From Zoogloeaceae bacterium (GTDB taxonomy: Bacteria; Pseudomonadota; Gammaproteobacteria; Burkholderiales; Rhodocyclaceae): a DNA stretch of 6,058 nucleotides. The notes beneath the pieces are model-generated. The model worked only from the letters and a program-made list of their open reading frames with translations, had not been told where the DNA came from and searched no databases. Where the stretch lies: positions 1 through 6,058 of the forward strand of contig SSSX01000881.1 of assembly GCA_015657735.1 (NCBI GenBank), written 5' to 3'. Positions within the stretch are counted from its first letter, which is position 1. Each line of letters begins with the position of its first letter. Positions 1 to 5,476 of this stretch are shown here, one piece after another. A program made the translations under genes and the position numbers.

Positions 1-387
1 CACGGCCGCCACCAGCCGGTTGCGGATGTCGTCGCGGACGGCGACAAAACTTTCCAACGGCTCGCCGTGCGGGTCGTGGAAAGGCACATGGATGCGCTTG
101 ACCGGCCGGGGGAAGACCGGGCAGGTCTCGCGGGCGTTGTCGCAGACGCTGACCACGAGGTCGATGTCGGTGTCGAGCAGGCTGTCGACATGCTTGGGGT
201 GCAGGCCGTCGACCGGGATGCCGGCCAGCTGCAGGGCGGCAATGGCGCCGTCGGCCACCTTCGGCTGCGGCACGGTGCCGGCCGACAGGGCACGCACCAG
301 CCCGCCCAGATCGTGGTTGAGGATGGCTTCGCCCATCTGCGAGCGACAGGAATTGCCGGTGCACAGCACCAGGACGGTTTTTTTCAT
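1..387 (-). CDS. arsC: Arsenate reductase, low-molecular-weight phosphatase type (3' end cut by window edge)
   Basis: Cytoplasmic enzyme reducing arsenate to arsenite for export. The visible 129 residues begin MKKTVLVLCTGNSCRSQMGE, giving the CX5R phosphate/arsenate-binding loop as Cys9 to Arg15. The redox cysteines Cys82 and Cys89 lie in VCDNARETCPVF, and the general-acid loop HDPHG has Asp105. These positions match the Cys10/Cys82/Cys89/Asp105 layout known for thioredoxin-coupled arsenate reductases such as S. aureus ArsC, so a thiol relay using Cys9, Cys82 and Cys89 is expected. It is not the glutaredoxin-type ArsC of plasmid R773. The start ATG overlaps the arsR stop as ATGA, so the two are probably translationally coupled and de-repressed together by arsenite. 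The frame is still open at base 1; probably only the last few tens of residues are missing. The arsenite exporter is not in the window and may lie beyond the left edge. Confidence 0.95.
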   Translation of the reverse strand, partial: MKKTVLVLCTGNSCRSQMGEAILNHDLGGLVRALSAGTVPQPKVADGAIAALQLAGIPVDGLHPKHVDSLLDTDIDLVVSVCDNARETCPVFPRPVKRIHVPFHDPHGEPLESFVAVRDDIRNRLVAAV

Positions 388-743
388 GGTCGGGACTTTT
401 CGAGGTTGGCGCGGCGCTTGGCGGTGGTATCGCAGGCCGCGGCTTGCGGCAGGCAGGCCGTGCCCTGGCAGCAGTTGCGGGTGAGGAAGGCGATCAACTC
501 GTCCATCGTCGCGTAGTTGGCCGAGTAGTGGATGAAGCGGCTCTCCCGCTCGCCGGCGATCAGCCCGACCCGGCTCAGGTGGGCGAGATGGAAAGACAGC
601 GTGGCCGGCGCCATGCCCAGCTGCTCGCCGATGGCCGAAGCATTGACACCATCCGGCCCGGCCTCGACCAGCAGGCGAAAGATGGCCAGGCGCGATTCAT
701 GACCGAGGGCGGCGAGCAGTTCAGCGGCGTTTAGTGTTTCCAT
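384..743 (-). CDS. arsR: ArsR/SmtB-family arsenite-responsive repressor
   Basis: A 119-residue winged-helix repressor expected to control this arsRC operon and release DNA on binding As(III). Residues about 5-80 form the fold: a helical start (LLAALGHESRLAIFRLL), the helix-turn-helix around NASAIGEQLGMAPATLSFHL (35-53), then the wing (ERESRFIHYSA). There is no CxC in the DNA-binding region where R773 ArsR binds arsenite. Cysteines cluster in the C-terminal tail instead: Cys91 and Cys92 (NCCQGTAC), Cys97 and Cys104. That resembles the Acidithiobacillus ferrooxidans ArsR arrangement, where a C-terminal Cys-Cys pair plus a third cysteine bind As(III). The frame is open far upstream, but the METLNAAELL start is chosen because the family fold begins there and a probable operator/promoter lies just upstream. 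No Shine-Dalgarno sequence is visible. The stop overlaps the arsC start (ATGA). Confidence 0.93.
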   Translation of the reverse strand: METLNAAELLAALGHESRLAIFRLLVEAGPDGVNASAIGEQLGMAPATLSFHLAHLSRVGLIAGERESRFIHYSANYATMDELIAFLTRNCCQGTACLPQAAACDTTAKRRANLEKSRP

Positions 744-745
744 AG

Positions 746-761
746 TTCGAGTATTGTCGAA
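746..761. promoter_or_regulatory. Probable ArsR operator, inverted repeat TTCGA-N6-TCGAA
   Basis: A perfect 5-base inverted repeat, TTCGA (746-750) and TCGAA (757-761), separated by six bases, lies three bases upstream of the arsR ATG and overlaps the predicted -10 element. ArsR-family operators are imperfect palindromes with similar AT-rich TTCGAA-like arms, so repressor binding here would block RNA polymerase directly. The assignment rests on position and symmetry only. Confidence 0.6.
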
Positions 762-778
762 ATATTGAGAAAAGTCCA
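750..778 (-). promoter_or_regulatory. Candidate arsRC promoter, possibly leaderless
   Basis: On the minus strand TGGACT (773-778) and AATACT (750-755) are separated by 17 bases; each matches four of six consensus bases. The -10 element ends six bases before the arsR ATG, which would place transcription start on or next to the start codon. That agrees with the absence of a ribosome-binding site. It overlaps the operator palindrome. Confidence 0.4.
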
Positions 779-957
779 CCAGCCAGCGCGGCGGCACAGG
801 CAACAGTAGGCTGGCCGAACCCAATGTCACCCCGGCCTTCAGCATGGCCGACTTCAAGGCCGCGCCCAAGAAATGGCGCGACCGCCTGCCGGCGCACGTC
901 AAGGACAAGGTCTCCCTCAAGCAGTTGATGCAAGCCAGCAAAACGAAGCCGTTTAGG
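769..957 (+). pseudogene. Coding-like remnant, C-terminal fragment of an unknown gene
   Basis: After an in-frame TGA at 766-768 this frame stays open with almost every codon ending in G or C until about 930, as in the real genes nearby. It reads through MADFKAAPKKWRDRLPAHVK and DKVSLKQLMQAS, a charged, soluble-looking stretch. There is no good start with a ribosome-binding site (an ATG is at 844), and no natural stop before the frame becomes a shadow of the nucleotidyltransferase gene. A one-base shift would end it at a TAG at 953-955. It may be the tail of a gene interrupted when arsRC or the HEPN/MNT pair was inserted. I do not recognise the family. It could also be chance, since the opposite strand is open too. 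Confidence 0.3.
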
Positions 958-958
958 C

Positions 959-964
959 TACAAT
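959..964 (+). promoter_or_regulatory. Candidate -10 element for the HEPN/MNT operon
   Basis: TACAAT matches five of six -10 consensus bases and lies 30 bases upstream of the ATG at 995, giving a leader of about 24 bases. No good -35 box sits 16-18 bases before it; TTGATG at 925-930 is too far away. No clear Shine-Dalgarno sequence precedes the ATG. An autoregulatory site for the encoded winged helix would be expected nearby, but I see no convincing palindrome. Confidence 0.35.
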
Positions 965-994
965 CGAAGCTCAAACGGCCACACAAATCCGCCC

Positions 995-1603
995 ATGCTC
1001 CTCGACCTACTCTTCGGCACCTATCGGCAGCGGGCGCTGGCGCAACTGCTTCTGCACCCCGAGAGCAGCTACCACGTCCGCGAACTGGCACGCCTGACCG
1101 ACACCACCGCCGGCACCTTGCACCGGGAATTGACCCGGCTGGCCGAAGTTGGCCTGTTGCTGCGCGAAAAACAGGGCAATCAAGTTCGCTACCAGGCCAA
1201 CCGCGAATGCCCGATATTCGCCGAACTGGCCAGCCTGTTCCGCAAGACCAGCGGCCTCGTCGACGTACTGGCCGAGGCGCTGCGCCCCTTGCAGCCGGCG
1301 CCCGAACTGGCTCTGGTCTTCGGCTCGCTGGCACGGGGCGACGAAAACGCCCGCAGCGACGTCGATCTGCTGCTCATCGGCGACTGCGGTTTTGGCGACG
1401 CCATCAAGGCACTGCACCCGGCGCAAGCCATCCTGCAACGCGAAATCAACCCGGTGGTGTACACCGCCGCCGAATTTTCCCGGCGCATCGCAGCCCGGGA
1501 CGGCTTCGTGCAAAACATCCTCGCCAGCCCCAAACTCTTCGTGATCGGCACCGTCCATGACCTTGGAAAATTTACTGGCGATCCATCGCCTGCAAGCCTT
1601 TGA
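995..1603 (+). CDS. Winged-HTH fused to MNT-type nucleotidyltransferase (antitoxin-like)
   Basis: A 202-residue two-domain protein. Residues about 1-70 are a winged helix-turn-helix of ArsR/MarR style (YHVRELARLTDTTAGTLHRE, wing at REKQGNQVRYQAN). A helical linker follows. From about 103 there is a minimal nucleotidyltransferase with the signature G110-S111-x10-D122-x-D124 (VFGSLARGDENARSDVDLLL); a later strand reads INPVVYT. In HEPN/MNT toxin-antitoxin pairs the MNT protein neutralises the HEPN RNase by transferring AMP to a tyrosine near its active site. The fused winged helix would also let this one act as the operon's own repressor. Its last 47 bases overlap the HEPN gene in another frame, which supports coupled translation and complex formation. 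The metal-binding motif is intact, so activity is expected. Antitoxin function is inferred from family and context. Confidence 0.85.
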   Translation: MLLDLLFGTYRQRALAQLLLHPESSYHVRELARLTDTTAGTLHRELTRLAEVGLLLREKQGNQVRYQANRECPIFAELASLFRKTSGLVDVLAEALRPLQPAPELALVFGSLARGDENARSDVDLLLIGDCGFGDAIKALHPAQAILQREINPVVYTAAEFSRRIAARDGFVQNILASPKLFVIGTVHDLGKFTGDPSPASL

Positions 1604-2006
1604 ACCGACGCCGGCCAGCGTGCAGCGCCTGCTCGCCTCGGCCGGGCGCAACCTGGCCGATGCCAGGCTGCCCGAACTGAGCAACGACAACCGCTTCGAC
1701 GCCGCTTACAAGACCATCATGCAATGCGCCATGATCGGCCTGTGGGCCAAGGGCTTTCGCACCGCCACCAGCCAACCCGGCCACCACCAGACCGCGCTTC
1801 AAACCTTGCCCAAAACGCTCGAACTGGACGCCGACACCGTCATCGTCCTCGACGCCCTGCGCAAACAGCGCAACCTCAACGACTACGAAGGCGACCCCGT
1901 TACCGACGCCGCCGTCCGGGAATGCCAGGCGCAGGCCGAAGCGCTCCTTGCTCATACCCGGCAATGGCTGCAAGACCACCGCCCCGACCTGCTCAGCGAA
2001 AACTAG
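1557..2006 (+). CDS. HEPN-domain protein, toxin-like partner of the MNT protein, atypical active site
   Basis: An all-helical 149-residue protein with the HEPN layout: helices around VQRLLASAGRNLADARL (22-38) and DAAYKTIMQCAMIGLW (48-63), a conserved-looking GHHQT (75-79), then LRKQRNLNDYEGD (101-113) and a last long helix. HEPN RNases usually carry R-x4-6-H, often within RNxxxHxY. Here the motif reads R105-N106-L-N-D109-Y110: Arg-Asn and a tyrosine are kept, but there is no histidine. RNase activity is therefore uncertain, while the tyrosine that MNT partners can AMPylate may remain. The ATG at 1557 is chosen because MTLENLLAIHRL gives a plausible helical N-terminus; it lies inside the nucleotidyltransferase gene (47-base overlap) and has no strong ribosome-binding site, which fits translational coupling. 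It may be an inactive or substrate-binding HEPN rather than a toxin. Confidence 0.8.
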   Translation: MTLENLLAIHRLQAFEPTPASVQRLLASAGRNLADARLPELSNDNRFDAAYKTIMQCAMIGLWAKGFRTATSQPGHHQTALQTLPKTLELDADTVIVLDALRKQRNLNDYEGDPVTDAAVRECQAQAEALLAHTRQWLQDHRPDLLSEN

Positions 2007-2277
2007 AAATCCATGCGCGACGGCGAAACCAAGCGCCGTGGCTACACTTGCCGCTCATCCGGAAGCAGTACCGACGGACAACTTTCCTCGCTGGCCAATG
2101 CGAACTCCCGACCCGAAGCGGTTGGGCGGCCATTCTGAAAGCGGCCGTTCCTGTGCGCAGATTTATCGCAGAACCATGCCTATCTGCCGTGCTAGTAGAG
2201 GCAGTTAAACGACTTCGAAATCATCGACAAGTGTATTTAGTAACGGCCCTCGTATCAGTGCGAAATCGCTATCAAAT
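2007..2277. other. Intergenic stretch between convergent genes; hairpin and degraded sequence
   Basis: No convincing gene. Just after the HEPN stop, ACGGCG (2020-2025) and CGCCGT (2034-2039) form a six-base-pair hairpin with an eight-base loop. No T-run follows, so it is at best a weak terminator. A 41-codon frame (2013-2138) starts MRDGETKRRGYTC and has moderately coding-like codons, but it has no ribosome-binding site and no recognisable family. A second small inverted repeat is CTGCC (2184-2188) with GGCAG (2200-2204). GC content falls visibly from about 2140 onward, marking the left edge of the lower-GC segment. Confidence 0.5.
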
Positions 2278-4443
2278 TCATGGCCTGAGATAGTCGCCTT
2301 TTTTCCAATTTGCCGACTTTACCCTTCCTGCTTCAATTTGCTCCGGAGACAATCGCCCTTCGAGAGCCTGTTTTATGGCCAATAGCTCTTCTAAATGCGG
2401 CTCAAGTTCTTCTCTGTCATAAGGCTTGTCCAGTGCTACACGAAGCCAGGCATACGCCAAAACTGGATAGTAGTAACTTCCGTTTTGGTCAGCGTAAATT
2501 CGGATCATGCCTAATTTTTGATCAGTAAAGTGTCCCGCAGCCGCAATGGGTTCGAACAACTCTAGTGCCTTGGCGTAGTCCTTTGGAACGCCATGACCTT
2601 TTTCGTAAAGCTCTGCTAAGTTGTTCCTCCCGACCTCGTCGCCAAGGTCCGAGGCACGTTTCGCGTATTCAAACGCTTTCTGGTAGTCCTTTGGGACGCC
2701 ATCTCCAATCTGATAACGCCATCCCAGATTAGAAAGGCCCATTGGATTGTTTTTGGCAGCGGATTTCTCAAGCCATATTAGGCCTTTTTGCTTATCTGCT
2801 GGAATGCCGATACCTGCTGTGTAATACCAGCCGAGCACTGCTTGCGCTTGGGCGTGGCCTTGATTTGCCGCAATTTCGCCCCAATAAAATGATTGAGTAA
2901 GATCGCGGACAATCCCTTCTCGGTCTTTTCTGTAGCGCACCATCAACTGGTACGCAGCGTCTGCATCGGTTGTAGCTTTTTCCTTCAACTCCGCATCTTC
3001 CATCTTGGTGTAATTAGGCCCGGATGGGGCTGCTGGTGCGGAGGCCGTCGCAGGAGTTGTCGACTTAGAGGGTGTATCCGGCCCCACCTTCGCGACAAAA
3101 CCAACAAGCAGAACGGCTGTGATACCGAGCGCTACAACAATAATGGCGCCAATAGACATACCCTGTTTGGGCGGACTTATTAGGGCGGAGATCTTTTCTA
3201 ACCTATCGAGGTTTGCTTGCTGGTGGCGTGCTTGTTCTTCAGCTTGTCGTACTTTCTCAGCGGCTTCAATTTTCTCACGCTCTACTTTCGCAAGCGTTTC
3301 CGCTTCAAGTCGGCGCGTTTCTTCTTCCTGGCTCGCGTTCAGTTCCTGCATTCTAATTAACTCGGCTTGCACCTCTCGTTGCCGTCTCGCTTCAACCTCC
3401 CTAGCATGTTCCTCTGCCAAGCGTTTTCTCTCTGTTTCGACAAACACTTTAACCCGACGCTGTATATAGAGCGCCTTTGTCTTGTTCTCGTCGCCGCCTG
3501 ACTCGGCGAAGGCTCGCGTCCAAAGCACCTTGTCCGTGGTGTTTGTTTCAAGCTCGTCGACAACTTTTTCGAAAGCCCAATCGTCCGACTCCGGGATCGT
3601 GGGAACCGGGATTGTTAGGCGGGAAGGGGCAATCTCAGGGATATCGATTTCCGCTTCGCTTCTTTCGCTAGGTGTAAGCGCCGGTGTTTTCGTAGCCTCA
3701 GGCGTTGGAGTAGCGATAGGCGGTGAAGTTGGTACGGGGTTACTCGTGTGTATGTCATGTTGTACGGATTGAGCATTTGCCGGAATGGAGTTGCGATTCA
3801 ACATCCGTTGAGTGAGCAGGTTGGCCACCCAGAACCATAACCCTGCGACAACAAGGGAAGCCATGCACAACCACGCCTGCAACTCCGTCATCCCAATCGC
3901 TTGGGGAATAGAAATGTCAGCTCGGGAGGCGGTGCGCATCAATTGCTTGCTAATGACCCAGACGATGAAATGGGTCACGGCCCAGAATATCCACCAAGTA
4001 AGCAGTGCGCCGGAGCCGCTCTCCTTTTTCCAGTCGTCAGGGGCAACGTAACCGTTGCTACCCGCCTTGTAGATTTCGTTGATGATCTGGTAAGGCTTAA
4101 ACAGGTTGAAGATCGGGATGATCCAACCGGCAGCAGTCCAGCCCTCGTTCTTGAACCCGGTTGCACCAATCGTCTGCTTTGCGAAGCTGTAACAGGCATT
4201 CAGCCATTTCACCAATCCAATGCCGACGCCAATCAAGGTGAGAATTAAGAGCTTGGAAAAGCCCTCCCAGAACTCAAGGCTGCTGATCAATGACTGATCA
4301 ATGTTTCGGGCACCGGCTTGGACATCCCGCAATGTGCCGACAGTCGAGAAGGCATTGAAACCGACAATTACAGTGGCAACGATGTCGATGCTGAGAAGAA
4401 TAAAAAACAACTTCTTCGCGCCTTTCAGTTGTTCGCTGTTCAC
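2278..4443 (-). CDS. DUF4328-like membrane protein with coiled coil and Sel1-like repeats
   Basis: A 721-residue multi-domain membrane protein, family function unknown. Residues 1-215 resemble DUF4328: membrane helices near 12-31, 63-80, 147-165 and 189-208, with GWIIPIFNLFKPYQIINEIY (107-126) between helices 2 and 3. Then come a Pro/Thr-rich linker (about 235-285), a small helical motif (FEKVVDELETNTTDKVLWTR onward, 291-333) and a highly charged coiled coil (336-420). A fifth membrane helix (431-450) and an Ala/Pro linker lead to Sel1-like repeats (about 485-645: AQAVLGWYYTAGIGIPADKQ, GLSNLGWRYQIGDGVPKDYQ, GRNNLAELYEKGHGVPKDYA), a protein-interaction solenoid. The start is GTG, seven bases after AAGGA. 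An ATG 159 bases upstream (4602) would add 53 residues lying almost wholly inside the preceding gene. The GTG lies 43 bases after that gene's stop, so the two probably form an operon. Codon use is less GC-biased than in the flanks. Confidence 0.8.
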   Translation of the reverse strand: MNSEQLKGAKKLFFILLSIDIVATVIVGFNAFSTVGTLRDVQAGARNIDQSLISSLEFWEGFSKLLILTLIGVGIGLVKWLNACYSFAKQTIGATGFKNEGWTAAGWIIPIFNLFKPYQIINEIYKAGSNGYVAPDDWKKESGSGALLTWWIFWAVTHFIVWVISKQLMRTASRADISIPQAIGMTELQAWLCMASLVVAGLWFWVANLLTQRMLNRNSIPANAQSVQHDIHTSNPVPTSPPIATPTPEATKTPALTPSERSEAEIDIPEIAPSRLTIPVPTIPESDDWAFEKVVDELETNTTDKVLWTRAFAESGGDENKTKALYIQRRVKVFVETERKRLAEEHAREVEARRQREVQAELIRMQELNASQEEETRRLEAETLAKVEREKIEAAEKVRQAEEQARHQQANLDRLEKISALISPPKQGMSIGAIIVVALGITAVLLVGFVAKVGPDTPSKSTTPATASAPAAPSGPNYTKMEDAELKEKATTDADAAYQLMVRYRKDREGIVRDLTQSFYWGEIAANQGHAQAQAVLGWYYTAGIGIPADKQKGLIWLEKSAAKNNPMGLSNLGWRYQIGDGVPKDYQKAFEYAKRASDLGDEVGRNNLAELYEKGHGVPKDYAKALELFEPIAAAGHFTDQKLGMIRIYADQNGSYYYPVLAYAWLRVALDKPYDREELEPHLEELLAIKQALEGRLSPEQIEAGRVKSANWKKGDYLRP

Positions 4444-4450
4444 GTCAATA

Positions 4451-4455
4451 TCCTT
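4451..4455 (-). promoter_or_regulatory. Ribosome-binding site AAGGA deciding a GTG start
   Basis: AAGGA on the minus strand lies seven bases before the GTG at 4441-4443. It is the reason for preferring that codon over the ATG at 4602 for the large membrane protein. Confidence 0.7.
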
Positions 4456-4486
4456 GTTCCAATACCAACTGTTGAGTTTCTGCGGG

Positions 4487-4960
4487 CTAACTGGCTTGTA
4501 CCTTTGCCTTAAGGTCCATGAGTTTTGGAAGGGTTTCTTCGATCCACTTGGGGCCAAACGTATGAAATTCGTGAATGAATACATTTGCAGCACCACGATC
4601 AAATAGGCCGCTGGGAGCTACTCCTCTATGCAACATCATCAGGGTGGGCTTTCCCAGCATGATAGCTATCGCCGCCTCGATCTGATTCCATTCCGAGGGA
4701 AGCGCGAAGCCTTGTTCAATTTTTTTGTCTTTGAGTACCCCAGTTCTAACGCGAAGGTATGGAAGCCCCAAGATGATGGCGCAATCGCAGGTATTCAGCA
4801 CACGGACGACCTCATCAAAAGGTGAGGTAAAAGAGGTTACGTTGGTGCCAACCGTTCTAAGTTCAAAGCCCATGTCTTCGACTATTTCGTCGAGTTTGCG
4901 AAGATGGTTCCCAACGTGTTGCTGCACCCAAAGCGGCCGCGAGAGAAAGGCTTTGATCAT
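4487..4960 (-). CDS. Small TIR / nucleoside-deoxyribosyltransferase-like protein
   Basis: A 157-residue single-domain protein with an alternating strand/helix Rossmann-like order. Strand 1 is IKAFLSRP (2-9); a helix covers QHVGNHLRKLDEIVEDMG; a strand at DCAIILGLP (59-67); then PSEWNQIEAAIAIMLGKPTL (88-107), a strand LMMLHRGV, and GLFDRGAANVFIHEF (118-132). The WNQIEAA helix after the third strand places Glu95 where TIR NADases and deoxyribosyltransferases carry their catalytic glutamate. If active it would cleave an N-glycosidic bond in NAD+ or a nucleotide, or produce a signal; this is fold-level inference, and a non-catalytic sensor is possible. The start ATG follows AAGGTGA by seven bases, and an in-frame TAA just upstream excludes a longer form. 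It is the first gene of a likely operon with the membrane protein. Related TIR-like proteins are often found in prokaryotic immune loci. Confidence 0.65.
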   Translation of the reverse strand: MIKAFLSRPLWVQQHVGNHLRKLDEIVEDMGFELRTVGTNVTSFTSPFDEVVRVLNTCDCAIILGLPYLRVRTGVLKDKKIEQGFALPSEWNQIEAAIAIMLGKPTLMMLHRGVAPSGLFDRGAANVFIHEFHTFGPKWIEETLPKLMDLKAKVQAS

Positions 4961-4983
4961 TCTGCATTCACCTTAAAAGCCAT
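4957..4983 (-). CDS. Possible 8-codon leader peptide overlapping the TIR-like start
   Basis: A tiny reading frame, MAFKVNAE then TGA, ends with its stop overlapping the ATG of the TIR-like gene (ATGA) and contains that gene's Shine-Dalgarno sequence. Such an arrangement could couple or dampen translation. It has no obvious ribosome-binding site of its own, so it may be coincidence. Confidence 0.2.
   Translation of the reverse strand: MAFKVNAE
4968..4974 (-). promoter_or_regulatory. Strong Shine-Dalgarno AAGGTGA for the TIR-like gene
   Basis: AAGGTGA, fully complementary to the 16S rRNA 3' end, lies seven bases before the ATG at 4958-4960. It is the strongest ribosome-binding site in the window. 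Confidence 0.75.
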
Positions 4984-5089
4984 AGATTAGCCAGGCAAGC
5001 AGCATGACTGCCCCCTTCCGCGTTAGTCAGTGCGGATTTGAGGAAGTCATTGGCTCGCGCTATCCCAAGTCAATCGAACACATGACGGT

Positions 5090-5119
5090 ATTATGCTTTT
5101 GTAATTAACCCATCAGCAA
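5090..5119 (-). promoter_or_regulatory. Candidate promoter for the TIR-like / membrane-protein operon
   Basis: On the minus strand TTGCTG (5114-5119, four of six consensus) and CATAAT (5090-5095, five of six) are 18 bases apart. The leader would be about 120 bases. A closer alternative, TTGACT near 5068-5073 with a poor -10, is less convincing. Confidence 0.35.
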
Positions 5120-5438
5120 GACATCCCTGAAGAATCGTATCCCGTACGCTATTGCCGACAAGGCTGGCAGTGTCACTCAGAGTTGCTCCTATTCAGTGTC
5201 TGCTTCGTGGAGGAACGCTTGATCGTCCGCTTCTGGCCGGAAGCCCGCGCACGCGTACAAGATGATGCCCAAGAGCAGCCAAACAGGTAATGTCATGCAG
5301 CAACGAAGGCCGATCCGGCAACCAGGGAAGCCGTGAGCCACTCCCGCGGTCAACCGGAAAAATCGGCCAAAATCGCAATTCCCCGCCCCGGCCTTCGGCG
5401 AAACGCCGGGCGAACACGCGGCCGCTGTCAGGCGCCGG

Positions 5439-5447
5439 TGCTAGAAT
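5439..5447 (+). promoter_or_regulatory. Extended -10 promoter of hda
   Basis: TGCTAGAAT is an extended -10 element (TGn followed by TAGAAT, five of six consensus bases). It lies 29 bases before the hda ATG, giving a leader of about 23 bases. No good -35 box is seen, which is acceptable for the extended -10 class. Confidence 0.5.
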
Positions 5448-5476
5448 CATCGCCCCTGATTGATTGCCATCCCGCC

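Larger units (their letters stand above)
4984..5476. other. Intergenic stretch upstream of hda and of the divergent TIR-like operon
   Basis: No convincing gene. A plus-strand frame is open from 5105 to a TAA at 5288-5290; its end reads EERLIVRFWPEARARVQDDA from a possible GTG at 5207. It has no ribosome-binding site and no recognised family and could be a remnant. Near 5387-5410 two alternative hairpins overlap: CCCGGC (5387-5392) with GCCGGG (5405-5410), or CGGCG (5396-5400) with CGCCG (5404-5408) around AAA. No T-run follows, so a terminator role is unproven. GC content rises again from about 5200, marking the return to host-like DNA. Confidence 0.5.

Noticed and set aside
744..1334. Long N-terminal extension of ArsR (open frame back to 1334)
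   Set aside because: The extension is antisense to the nucleotidyltransferase gene and runs through the operator and promoter; the ArsR fold starts at METLNAAELL.
844..1560. 238-codon plus-strand frame
   Set aside because: From 995 on it is an Arg/Pro-rich shadow of the nucleotidyltransferase gene; only its first part (to about 957) is coding-like.
2020..2039. Hairpin after the HEPN gene as a rho-independent terminator
   Set aside because: The stem is perfect but only six pairs, and no T-run follows.
4444..4602. ATG at 4602 as the start of the large membrane protein
   Set aside because: It would put 116 bases of overlap inside the TIR-like gene and add residues outside the domain, whereas a GTG at 4443 has AAGGA at ideal spacing.
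2893..4606. Several plus-strand frames inside the membrane-protein gene
   Set aside because: They are short, Ser/Cys/Arg-rich shadows of the minus-strand coding sequence, without ribosome-binding sites or families.
4487..4960. Pycsar or Thoeris effector assignment for the TIR-like gene
   Set aside because: No cyclase or SLOG/Macro partner lies next to it, so a named system cannot be supported.
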